NCBI GenBank assembly: GCA_034096865.1
Contig: JAWQFJ010028711.1
Span: 1 to 10,000 of the forward strand
Reading direction: 5' to 3'
Source of the DNA: Theodoxus fluviatilis
Taxonomy: Eukaryota > Mollusca > Gastropoda > Cycloneritida > Neritidae
DNA length: 10,000 nucleotides
Shown in pieces: positions 1 through 7,319 of this stretch (its first letter is position 1; every line of letters begins with the position of its first letter). The translations under genes and the position numbers were made by a program. Below the pieces are notes generated by a model. The model was not told the DNA's origin, did no database searches, and worked only from the letters and a program-made list of their open reading frames with translations.

Positions 1-200
1 TGTGAAGACACTAGAATTTTCTCCAGTGTTGCTGGCAGCGTCGCAGGCGTGTTTATCAGTCAGGTCACGGCCTTGACCCGCGCGCGACCGAGTTAGGCTA
101 ATATTAGCTTGTTGTGACACAGTAAGTCAGTCGCGTCGCAGTTAGGAATGTGGGAGTATGTGCGATATTGTGCTGGTAGTTTCTAGAAGTTGTGGAAATG

Positions 201-208
201 TATATAAG
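201..208 (+). promoter_or_regulatory. LTR TATA box
   Basis: TATATAAG in the U3 part of the 5' LTR. Transcription would start roughly 25-30 bases downstream, near 230. The first ATG after that point is at 558, the chosen gag start. The same box recurs at 3964-3971 in the 3' LTR. The assignment rests on sequence and position only. Confidence 0.75.
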
Positions 209-401
209 GAGCGAAAGCGAGTGAGAGAGGGAGAGCAGCAGATACGACAGAGTTAAAGGTGAGAGCTTTGACCCTGTACAGAGCGAGTTTCTGCTGTGTG
301 CTAGCGAGCCTCTGCGGTACTGTAAGCAGAGTGAAGCTGCGACGTAGTGCGACGATTATTGCTGTTGGCTGATTTTCACCACTGTAGTCGATCAGTGTGT
401 G

Positions 402-407
402 AATAAA
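402..407 (+). terminator. LTR polyadenylation signal (5' copy)
   Basis: AATAAA, followed about 20 bases later by a GT-rich stretch (GGTGTCTGTC). This copy has the same sequence as the functional one at 4165-4170 in the 3' LTR. Confidence 0.65.
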
Positions 408-508
408 GTTCATTGGAAACGACCACCGGTGTCTGTCACTTCGACTTCCTAGCGCAAGCCAGGAGAACCCCCGTACATCAAGATATTGCAAGGGAAGAGT
501 GCAACATT

Positions 509-525
509 TGGTTCCCTAGACGGAG
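509..525 (+). promoter_or_regulatory. Primer-binding site (probable)
   Basis: TGGTTCCCTAGACGGAG begins two bases after the CA end of the 5' LTR, the standard place for a minus-strand primer site, and starts with the TGG that pairs with tRNA CCA. The first nine bases match the complement of an animal tRNA-Glu 3' end (...AGGGAACCA, from memory). The remainder does not match cleanly, so the priming tRNA is uncertain. Confidence 0.7.
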
Positions 526-557
526 AACAGTCGAAGCGGTGACAGTTGACAACAGGT

Positions 558-2027
558 ATGGAAGGCGAGAAACGCGTAACTCGATCCGCCGCACGCGTGG
601 AGGCGACAGAGCAACCGACGGAAGACATCACAATGATGATGAGACTTCTGCTCGACCAACAGAGACAGCAGAGAGAAGCCCAGGAGGAGGAAAAACGAGG
701 CCGCGAGCGGGAGAAGGCAGAGGAGAAGGCAGTCCGCGAGCGGGAGAAGGCAGAGGAGAAGGCAGTCCGCGAGCGGGAGAAGGCAGAGGAGAAGGCAGAC
801 AGCGAGCGGAAGGAGGCAGAGGAGAAAGCCTACCGTGAACGGAAGGAGCAAGAAGAAGCAGAGCGTCGCCAGCAAGAAGCTGCATACCGTGAACAGAAGG
901 AGACGGAAGAGAGGGAACATCGCCTGCATCAGGAAGAGTTGCTGCAAAACATCAAAGCCGGGACAGAGGGACTTCAGAGGGAAATCGAGGCAGTAAGCTT
1001 TCGCCTAGGAGAGGAGGTAGACCGCATTGATGCTAATCTCCAACAGGAAGCAGCGCGCCTCAACTCCCTCGAAGGGGAAGTAACCCGCCTCGACACCGTC
1101 ATCTGCAGACTGGAGAGAAAGCTGGAAGAGAAAGAAGAAACAAAAGCAAGCTCCTCTTATCCAGCCAGACTTTACACCCAAGATAACCAGCAGGCCTCCA
1201 AGCAACTGCGAGCCGAGGCGTCACCATTCTTCTCAAACCAGGAAGAGGCATACCCCCCAGCCGGTCGTCCAGTGCAGCGGCCACAAACGTACGACGGGAA
1301 GGCACCGTGGGATGCCTACCACATTCAGTTCGAGGTGACCGCGCAGATCAACGGTTGGGGAGAGCGGGAGAAAGCGAGTTTTCTCATCTCCAGCCTGACG
1401 GGACAAGCGCTGACAGTCCTGGAATCCATCCCACCCGAAGGCAGGAATGACTACACTGCCCTCGTTCGGACCCTCCGTGACAGGTTTCAAGATTCCCGAA
1501 ACGCAGACCAGGCTAAGGCAGCACTCTACACGAGAAAGCGCAAGAAGGGCGAATCACTCATCGAGTTGGCGGCTGACATCGAGAGGCTGGTGAGGCGAGC
1601 GCACCCTGCGTTTAACAGGGAGGCAATCGACGATTTGGCTCGGGAGAAGTTTATAGATGCCCTCGCCGACGACGAAGCGAAACGCCAAGTACAGGTGTTG
1701 GCTCCCTCTACCTTGGCGGAAGCAGTCAACACCGCTCTCCGTGTCGAGGCCATCGCTCAACGCGAGGAAGCGACCCAGCGAGCATCTCACTCTCATAGGA
1801 TCAGAGCCATTGGCAGCCAGGAGAAGTCGGAGGGTGACGGCGACACTCTCTCTCTGAACCAGTTTCGCCAGCTGATGACGGAGTTCTTGGAGAAGATACA
1901 AAACCGCTCTTTCCGTCAAGACGGACAGCGAGGGCAGATCAGATGCTATAATTGCGACAAGACAGGCCACATCGCTCGCCACTGTCCACAGGGAAAGAAG
2001 AAAACCACCACAGCGCAGGAAAACTAG
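558..2027 (+). CDS. gag: Gag polyprotein of the LTR retrotransposon
   Basis: Structural protein that would form the virus-like particle and bind element RNA. The 489-residue frame is uninterrupted. The ATG at 558 is preferred because it is the first ATG after the TATA box and has G at -3 and +4. Residues about 35-190 are very rich in Glu, Lys, Arg and Gln and look like a long coiled coil; within them an 11-residue unit repeats at about 48-92. Residues about 250-396 resemble the retrotransposon Gag capsid region, with an aromatic/Trp start and the conserved LxxRF-type segment. A CCHC zinc knuckle (C-X2-C-X4-H-X4-C) occupies residues 463-476, followed by a basic tail. The stop at 2025 sits directly after a candidate slippery heptamer. 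This is the only intact protein of the element. Confidence 0.92.
   Translation: MEGEKRVTRSAARVEATEQPTEDITMMMRLLLDQQRQQREAQEEEKRGREREKAEEKAVREREKAEEKAVREREKAEEKADSERKEAEEKAYRERKEQEEAERRQQEAAYREQKETEEREHRLHQEELLQNIKAGTEGLQREIEAVSFRLGEEVDRIDANLQQEAARLNSLEGEVTRLDTVICRLERKLEEKEETKASSSYPARLYTQDNQQASKQLRAEASPFFSNQEEAYPPAGRPVQRPQTYDGKAPWDAYHIQFEVTAQINGWGEREKASFLISSLTGQALTVLESIPPEGRNDYTALVRTLRDRFQDSRNADQAKAALYTRKRKKGESLIELAADIERLVRRAHPAFNREAIDDLAREKFIDALADDEAKRQVQVLAPSTLAEAVNTALRVEAIAQREEATQRASHSHRIRAIGSQEKSEGDGDTLSLNQFRQLMTEFLEKIQNRSFRQDGQRGQIRCYNCDKTGHIARHCPQGKKKTTTAQEN
701..832 (+). repeat. 33-bp tandem repeat within gag
   Basis: Three near-identical 33-bp units begin at 701, 734 and 767, followed by a more diverged unit from 800. 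Each encodes 11 residues (REREKAEEKAV-like), so copy number can change without altering frame. An 11-residue period suits an alpha-helical coiled coil (hendecad). Confidence 0.85.
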
Positions 2028-2079
2028 GATGCGCCGGGCTTAAGGGGCATAGCCCGGCGTCCCCTGCCTCCACCGCCCC
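2018..2079 (+). promoter_or_regulatory. Candidate -1 ribosomal frameshift signal (gag to pro)
   Basis: Heptamer GGAAAAC at 2018-2024 is read G|GAA|AAC in the gag frame and abuts the gag stop TAG (2025-2027). Seven bases later comes a strong hairpin: 2032-2040 pairs with 2051-2059 (9 Watson-Crick pairs, mostly GC, plus a G-U pair 2031/2060) around a 10-base loop. Loop bases GGGGC (2044-2048) can pair with GCCCC (2075-2079), giving an H-type pseudoknot with loops of 3, 2 and 15 bases. A -1 slip enters exactly the frame that encodes the protease. The GGA first triplet is not a homopolymer, but the MMTV pro-pol site (GGAUUUA) is a known precedent. Confidence 0.75.
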
Positions 2080-2344
2080 ACATCGCATCAGTCATCGGTT
2101 GAAGGGTGTCCGCGTAGACCCAGGAGGACCGGCGATCGAGGTGTACATCGACGGTAACCGTCATCAGGCACTGATCGACTCAGGAGCGACCATTTCTGTG
2201 ATAAAGACTGGTCTGGGCCCCTTCCAGAGAAGAGAGGAATCAGCAATGGTGCTCACTGACGTCATGAACAGACCGATCCCTGTGCACGGCGTCGTGACAG
2301 TGAAGGTGAAGGCCGGTGAGTTGTTATTTCTCACCCCTTCGTGA
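2024..2344 (+). pseudogene. Retropepsin-like protease, N-terminal part, frame broken
   Basis: This frame is -1 relative to gag and overlaps gag's 3' end. It would be entered by frameshifting. The aspartic protease active-site motif D-S-G-A is at 2177-2188, preceded by the hydrophobic strand normal for the family. The frame stops at 2342-2344, before the second conserved block. That block (I-L-G-x-D-F-L, 2368-2388) lies in the next frame immediately downstream, so a small indel near 2320-2344 has split the domain. No slippery heptamer is visible there, so this looks like a mutation rather than programmed recoding. Retropepsins act as dimers; the split product would lack the C-terminal half of the fold. 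Confidence 0.8.
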
Positions 2345-3444
2345 TCGCCGATATAGAAGATGACGTCATCCTGGGGATAGACTTTTTGCAGAAGCATTGC
2401 TGTGTTATAGACTGGGGACAGTTCCTCCTGCTGATTGATGGGCACCACGTGCAGTTGAAGGGTCTTGGGGGTGAAGGGAATGCTTCACTGCGGCCCTCGG
2501 GTGCGTTGAGGCGGATCGCCGCTCAAGAGACGCCTCTGGCAGTCGCACAGAGACAGGATCCGGACCTGCAGCCCATCATCCGCTGGATGGAGGACAGGCC
2601 TGTCCGCCCACCCTGGAGGAAGGTCGCCGTTACCAGCCCTGTCACCAAGGCTTACTGGACCCAGTGGGATGCCTTGCAGCTGACGGATGGAGCGCTGTAC
2701 AGAAAGTGGATGGACGAGAAGGGAGAAACCTGCCGCCTTCTCCCTGTTCTGCCGAGAGCCATGCAGGAGGAAGCGCTGAGACAGGTACACGATGACCCAG
2801 CAGCTGGCCACCTCGGAAGGCAGAAGACGTATCGACGCGTCTGTGAGCGGTACTTTTGGATTGGTCGACACAAGTCCGTTCGCAACTTGTGTCGGCGCTG
2901 TGCCATCTGTGCCTCACGGGCAAGACCCCACAGTCGCCGTAGTGGCTCTAGCAAGACTGACAGTTCTGCAGTGGTCGCCGGGCCATTGGTGGATATCCCC
3001 CGTGACGTGCCCCAGGGTGTGGAACCGCTCCAGGGTATGCTGCAGGCAGTGGGAAAGTCCGCAAGGACACACCTGCAGCGGAGCGTGGACGGAATGAAGA
3101 CTGGTTACGACCGCAAGGCCTATCACCAGACCTCTCCTGATGGCACTGCACCGTGGTACCCCAACCCACGGGCTGAGAAGGGATGCACCACCAAGCTGGC
3201 CCGGCCACCGGGAGGACGTTACGTGAACCGTGCCCGTCTCTGGAAGTACCAGGGAGAACTACCGCCGGACTGGTGGCAGTCGCCACGACGTCACCCTGAC
3301 CCGACCGACGACGAGCCCACAGAGAGAGACACCGTACCAGGGCCTTCCTCGGAAGACGAGAGCGTGGATGGAGCGACCCCTGATTATGTACAGACATATA
3401 CGCGGCGAGAGCGGCGTGTGATGCGCCCATCTCTCTTCCTGTGA
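2341..3444 (+). pseudogene. pol: Internally deleted pol remnant: protease C-end, integrase H2C2 domain, integrase tail
   Basis: A 367-residue open frame with no ATG at its 5' edge. Residues 1-~45 are the protease C-terminal half (I-L-G-x-D-F-L at 2368-2388). RT and RNase H should follow, but the sequence passes within about 30 residues into the linker normally found before integrase. The integrase zinc-binding domain is complete: H at 2788 and 2809, C at 2899 and 2908 (H-X6-H-X29-C-X2-C). The DDE catalytic core that should come next is absent. From about residue 220 the sequence resembles the post-core integrase tail, ending in an acidic, Arg-rich C-terminus. A further short loss is likely near 3200-3240. 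Despite these losses the frame stays open. Such a protein could not reverse-transcribe or integrate. Confidence 0.85.
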
Positions 3445-3760
3445 GGAATTCTTTATTTTCAGTGACAGTATGGACAGTGGTCTTGCAGACATTGACCCCA
3501 TGGACTGGGCAGATGCTACCGCAAGGAAGCTTTCGCCCATGTGTCAGGTTTCTGCATCTATGCCACTCATTTTGTAATTCTTGAACTACCTGGACTGCAG
3601 ATTGACTTTTTCCCGGTATTTTGTTGTTGTTGTTGATGATAATGTTGTTGCTAGTTGTGTATTTTTGAGGTGCTAGTTTATGGTGTTTGGTAAATTGAAT
3701 GATGGAGTTGTATATGTAGTGAGACCGACGAGGTCGTTTCGGTCTTTAGGGGGGGAGCTA
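3445..3760 (+). other. Element 3' untranslated region with polypurine tract
   Basis: No ORF of note. It contains a short TTG run (about 3620-3635), an inverted repeat AGACCGA/TCGGTCT (3722-3728/3739-3745), and the polypurine tract AGGGGGGGAG (3748-3757), three bases before the 3' LTR. The polypurine tract would prime plus-strand DNA synthesis. Confidence 0.8.
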
Positions 3761-4269
3761 TGTTGTGAAGACACTAGAATTTTCTCCAGTGTTGCTGGCA
3801 GCGTCGCAGGCGTGTTTATCAGTCAGGTCACGGCCTTGACCCGCGCGCGACCGAGTTAGGCTAATATTAGCTTGTTGTGACACAGTAAGTCAGTCGCGTC
3901 GCAGTTAGGAATGTGGGAGTATGTGCGATATTGTGCTGGTAGTTTCTAGAAGTTGTGGAAATGTATATAAGGAGCGAAAGCGAGTGAGAGAGGGAGAGCA
4001 GCAGATACGACAGAGTTAAAGGTGAGAGCTTTGACCCTGTACAGAGCGAGTTTCTGCTGTGTGCTAGCGAGCCTCTGCGGTACTGTAAGCAGAGTGAAGC
4101 TGCGACGTAGTGCGACGATTATTGCTGTTGGCTGATTTTCACCACTGTAGTCGATCAGTGTGTGAATAAAGTTCATTGGAAACGACCACCGGTGTCTGTC
4201 ACTTCGACTTCCTAGCGCAAGCCAGGAGAACCCCCGTACATCAAGATATTGCAAGGGAAGAGTGCAACA
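3761..4269 (+). repeat. 3' LTR
   Basis: Full 509-bp LTR from TGTTG to CAACA. By eye it is identical to 1-506 over all shared bases. It carries the TATA box at 3964-3971 and the polyadenylation signal AATAAA at 4165-4170. Flanking genomic DNA starts at 4270 with CGTTATAGAC. Confidence 0.96.
4165..4170 (+). terminator. LTR polyadenylation signal (3' copy)
   Basis: AATAAA in the 3' LTR. This is the copy expected to end the element's transcript, with a GT-rich stretch about 20 bases downstream. Confidence 0.7.
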
Positions 4270-4610
4270 CGTTATAGACTTGACCCTTCGCATTACAGCA
4301 TTGCGCCAAATATCATTCTGATATCAAATTCTTTTCTCCATTTTTTAACAGAAATCATTCAGATGTCAAAACTCGTTTCCATCTTAACACAAACATTTTA
4401 TTTTATCAAATAAACGCTTGTTTATTGCCTCAACTAGAGTAAGTTAAGAGTTTTGTGCGAAATAGTTCTAGAACTACTTTAACGGCGTATGTCAAGGAGC
4501 AGATCGGCTACCCCACAAGCATCTCGTGTGACCTCCATTTGCATATTTCAGACAAAAGCCTTCCATCACGTGATGTCAACTGGGCTAGAGACACTTTCGC
4601 CGGTAGGCGA
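4270..4610. other. Flanking AT-rich unique DNA, no gene seen
   Basis: No ORF, RNA gene or known element recognised. The right edge holds an interrupted hairpin: CTAGAG (4585-4590) with CTCTAG (4614-4619) outside, and TTCGCC (4596-4601) with GGCGAA (4606-4611) inside, leading straight into the 40-bp array. Confidence 0.5.
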
Positions 4611-4890
4611 AGCCTCTAGTGAACTAGACTGGTACAGTGCATGTGGTACAAGCCTCTAGTGAACTAGAATGGTACAGTGCATGTGGTGCAAGCCTCTAGT
4701 GAACTAGACTGGTACAGTGCATGTGGTGCAAGCCTCTAGTGAACTAGAATGGTACAGTGCATGTGGTGCAAGCCTCTAGTGAACTAGAATGGTACAGTGC
4801 ATGTGGTGCAAGCCTCTAGTGAACTAGACTGGTACAGTGCATGTGGTGCAAGTCTCTAGTGAACTAGACTGGTACAGTGCATGTGGTGGA
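4611..4890. repeat. 40-bp minisatellite, 7 copies
   Basis: Units start at 4611, 4651, 4691, 4731, 4771, 4811 and 4851, all exactly 40 bp. Each contains CTAGTGAACTAG, a short inverted repeat (CTAGT/ACTAG). The main variant is C or A in GAACTAGAMT, in the order C, A, C, A, A, C, C. The period is not a multiple of three and there is no coding potential. Confidence 0.95.
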
Positions 4891-5289
4891 AGCAGACTGA
4901 TTTGTTGTTACAACTCTCTCTGCTCAAAGATTATTGATTTTTCGGTAACGATTTATCGGTGACATTGATAAAGAATGAATGTCTCTGCCTCGTTCAACAA
5001 CAACGAGGTGACCAACATACGAAAACCAAACCAAACCAAAGCCAGTCATGTCAAACCAAGTCATATTAGTTAAATCTGGACCAAATCTTTAACAAATTCA
5101 ATTTGAAAAATGTGGATTGTTTTATGGTGAAACCCTTACCAAGCACCACATTTTAGTAGAATCCGTTTTGAACGATTTGAATTATTCATCTAAATAACGA
5201 ACAAAGGAACCAACTAACGAATCAGTCAACAGACTAAACCGGCTGAAGCCATAAGCACCTTGACGGAGGTTATCAAACCAATTCACGAC
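4891..5289. other. AT-rich spacer, no gene seen
   Basis: No ORF or RNA gene recognised. It holds a perfect 7-bp hairpin CCTCGTT/AACGAGG (4988-4994/5002-5008, 7-base loop), a short AAACC run near 5016-5030, and degenerate pieces resembling the 24-bp unit of the next array at about 5030-5065. Confidence 0.5.
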
Positions 5290-6541
5290 AAACCAGTCAT
5301 ATCGAAATAAGCCAAGCCAGCCATATCGAAATAAGCCAAACCAGCCACATCAAAATAAGCCAAACCAGCCATATAACAATAAGCCAAACTGAACTAAACT
5401 GAAGCAAGCCAAACCAGCCATATCAAAGTAAGCGAAACCAGCCATATCCAAATAAGCCAAACCAGCCATATCAAAATAAGCCAAACGAACCACATCAAAA
5501 TAAGCCAAACCACCCACATCAAAATAATCCAAACCAGCCATATCAAAATAAGCCAAACCAGCCACATCAAAATAAGCCAAACCAGCCACATCAAAATAAG
5601 CCAAACCAGCCATATCAAAATAAGCCAAACTAGGAATATCAAAATAAGCCAAACCAGCCATATCAAAATAAGTCAAACCAGCCATATCAAAATGAGCCAA
5701 ACCAGCCATATCAAAATAAGCCAAACCAGCCATATCAAAATAAGTCAAACCAGCCACATCAAAATAAGCCAAACCAGCCACATCAAAATAAGCCAAACCA
5801 GCCATATCAAAATAAGCCAAACGAACCACATCAAAATAAGCCAAACCAGCCATATCAAAATAAGCCAAACCAGCCATATCAAAATAAGCCAAACCAGCCA
5901 TATCAAAATAAGCCAAACTAGGAATATCAAAATAAGCCAAACCAGCCATATCAAAATAAGTCAAACCAGCCATATCAAAATGAGCCAAACCAGCCATATC
6001 AAAATAAGCCAAACCAGCCATATCAAAATAAGTCAAACCAGCCACATCAAAATAAGCCAAACCAGCCACATCAAAATAAGCCAAACCAGCCATATCAAAA
6101 TAAGCCAAACGAACCACATCAAAATAAGCCAAACCAGCCATATCAAAATAAGCCAAACCAGCCATATCAAAATAAGCCAAACCAGCCATATCAAAATAAG
6201 CCAAACCAGCCATATCAAAATAAGCCAAACCAGCCATATCAAAATAAGCCAAACCAGCCATATCAAAATAAGCCAAACCAGCCATATCAAAATAAGCCAA
6301 ACCAGCCATACCTAAATAAGCCAAACCAGCCATATCAAAATAAGCCAAACCAGCCATATCAAAATAAGCCAAACCAGCAATATCAAAATAAGCCAAACCA
6401 GCCATATCAAAATAAGCCAAATCAGCCACATCGAAATAAGCCAAACCAGCTATATCAAAATAAGCCAAACCAGCCATATCGAAATAAGCCAAACCAGCCA
6501 TATCAAAATAAGCCAAACCAGCCATATAGAAATAAGCCAAA
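5290..6541. repeat. 24-bp minisatellite, about 52 copies
   Basis: Consensus AACCAGCCATATCAAAATAAGCCA, period 24. Internal units are uniform. Edge units are more diverged (GAAATAAG instead of AAAATAAG at both ends), and there is a non-unit interruption near 5382-5410. Rare markers (GAACCAC at 5487, 5823, 6111; TAGGAATATC at 5631, 5919) reveal a 288-bp duplication. Because the period is divisible by three and most frames lack stops, long open frames occur on both strands, including a 396-codon one on the minus strand (5350-6540). Nothing besides openness suggests translation. Confidence 0.97.
5631..6206. repeat. 288-bp higher-order duplication (2 x 12 units)
   Basis: 5631-5918 and 5919-6206 appear identical by eye, including the rare variants TAGGAATATC, AAATGAGCC, AAGTCAAAC and GAACCAC at the same offsets. 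This indicates a recent block duplication within the 24-bp array, as from unequal exchange. Confidence 0.9.
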
Positions 6542-6687
6542 CTAAACTAAACTAAACTGAAGCAAGCCAAACCTAAAACAAATCAAACTAAACCAAACCA
6601 AACCAAACCAAAACTGATAAATGAGCGTTTGCACATACTTTGCATCCAAAACGATATGCATGATGTACTCAATTAGGTAAACTTTCA
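6542..6687. repeat. AAACT/AAACC pentanucleotide-rich spacer
   Basis: Short runs of AAACT (about 6538-6560) and AAACC (about 6590-6612) follow the 24-bp array. The rest is unique AT-rich DNA up to the LINE tail. No gene seen. Confidence 0.6.
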
Positions 6688-6716
6688 TTGTTGTTATTGT
6701 TGTTGTTGTTGTTGTT
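6688..6716 (-). repeat. (AAC)n LINE tail / GTT microsatellite
   Basis: On the + strand a GTT run with one interruption (TTATTG). On the minus strand it directly follows a GAGGTCCTCTTCGACGACAA-type 3' UTR end, as expected for LINE families ending in a short simple repeat. Confidence 0.75.
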
Positions 6717-6741
6717 CCATTGTCGTCGAAGAGGACCTCGG

Positions 6742-7319
6742 TATCTATATTTATTGATTTGTAGAATAGATACACTTTGTGCTCAGACTGCTAGAGAGGC
6801 CTGCCTATGTGGGCCAGGAACTTCTCCCAAATGTCGGGGTATCTACATTTATTGATTTGTAGAATAGATACACTTTGTGCTCACTGCTAGAGAGGCCTGC
6901 CTATGTGGGCCAGGAACTTCTCCCAAATGTCGGGGTATCTACATTTATTGATTTGTAGAATAGATACACTTTGTGCTCACTGCTAGAGAGGCCTGCCTAT
7001 GTGGGCCAGGAACTTCTCCCAAATGTCGGGGTATCTACATTTATTGATTTGTAGAATAGATACACTTTGTGCTCACTGCTAGAGAGGCCTGCCTATGTGG
7101 GCCAGGAACTTCTCCCAAATGTCGGGGTATCTACATTTATTGATTTGTAGAATAGATACACTTTGTGCTCACTGCTAGAGAGGCCTGCCTATGTGGGCCA
7201 GGAACTTCTCCCAAATGTCGGGGTATCTACATTTATTGATTTGTAGAATAGATACACTTTGTGCTCACTGCTAGAGAGGCCTGCCTATGTGGGCCAGGAA
7301 CTTCTCCCAAATGTCGGGC
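6742..7319 (-). repeat. 96-bp tandem array, 6 copies, of LINE 3' end
   Basis: Units start at 6742 (98 bp, with two extra bases and one substitution), 6840, 6936, 7032, 7128 and 7224. The last five look identical. On the minus strand each unit carries the end of the LINE reading frame (a KFLAHIG-like zinc-finger segment in one frame), a stop, and the 3' UTR containing a TCTACA/TGTAGA inverted repeat. Only the copy nearest the ORF is joined to coding sequence. Confidence 0.95.

Larger units (their letters stand above)
1..506 (+). repeat. 5' LTR (missing its first 3 bases)
   Basis: Position 1 aligns with 3764 in the second LTR and the match runs to CAACA at 502-506, after which the sequences diverge. 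The 3' copy begins TGTTG, giving a perfect 5-bp terminal inverted repeat (TGTTG/CAACA) with the usual TG...CA ends. U3 holds the TATA box at 201-208. The polyadenylation signal at 402-407 lies about 200 bases downstream, which implies a long R region. No ATG occurs between the TATA box and the gag start at 558. Confidence 0.95.
1..4269 (+). mobile_element. Non-autonomous Ty3/gypsy-type LTR retrotransposon
   Basis: Seen: near-complete 509-bp direct repeats at both ends, a primer-binding site after the first, a polypurine tract before the second, a Gag ORF with a zinc knuckle, a retropepsin DSGA motif, and an integrase-type H2C2 zinc-binding domain. Domain order Gag-Pro-(missing RT/RNase H)-IN remnant fits Ty3/gypsy rather than Ty1/copia, where integrase precedes RT. 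The internal region is only about 3.25 kb, far short of a full gag-pol. No RT motif (YxDD), RNase H or DDE integrase core is present in any frame. Inference: an internally deleted copy or non-autonomous family that depends on proteins supplied by intact relatives. The window starts three bases into the element, so the left target-site duplicate is not visible. On the right, the bases after 4269 (CGTTA) would be the duplicate. Confidence 0.93.

Noticed and set aside
183..491. Antisense ORF in the LTR, repeated at 3946-4293
   Set aside because: It is present twice only because the LTR is. No domain or start context supports it.
546..557. Upstream TTG as gag start
   Set aside because: The ATG at 558 is the first ATG in the predicted transcript and has a good context. 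A TTG start is not expected in an animal host.
5692..6315. 207-codon + strand frame in the same array
   Set aside because: Same reason as the minus-strand frame. It has no ATG-proximal signal or domain and lies entirely within the repeat.
5350..6540. 396-codon minus-strand open frame with an 8-residue repeat
   Set aside because: It is a by-product of a stop-free 24-bp repeat. Other frames on both strands are also long and open, substitutions alter residues freely, and no non-repeat coding sequence flanks it.
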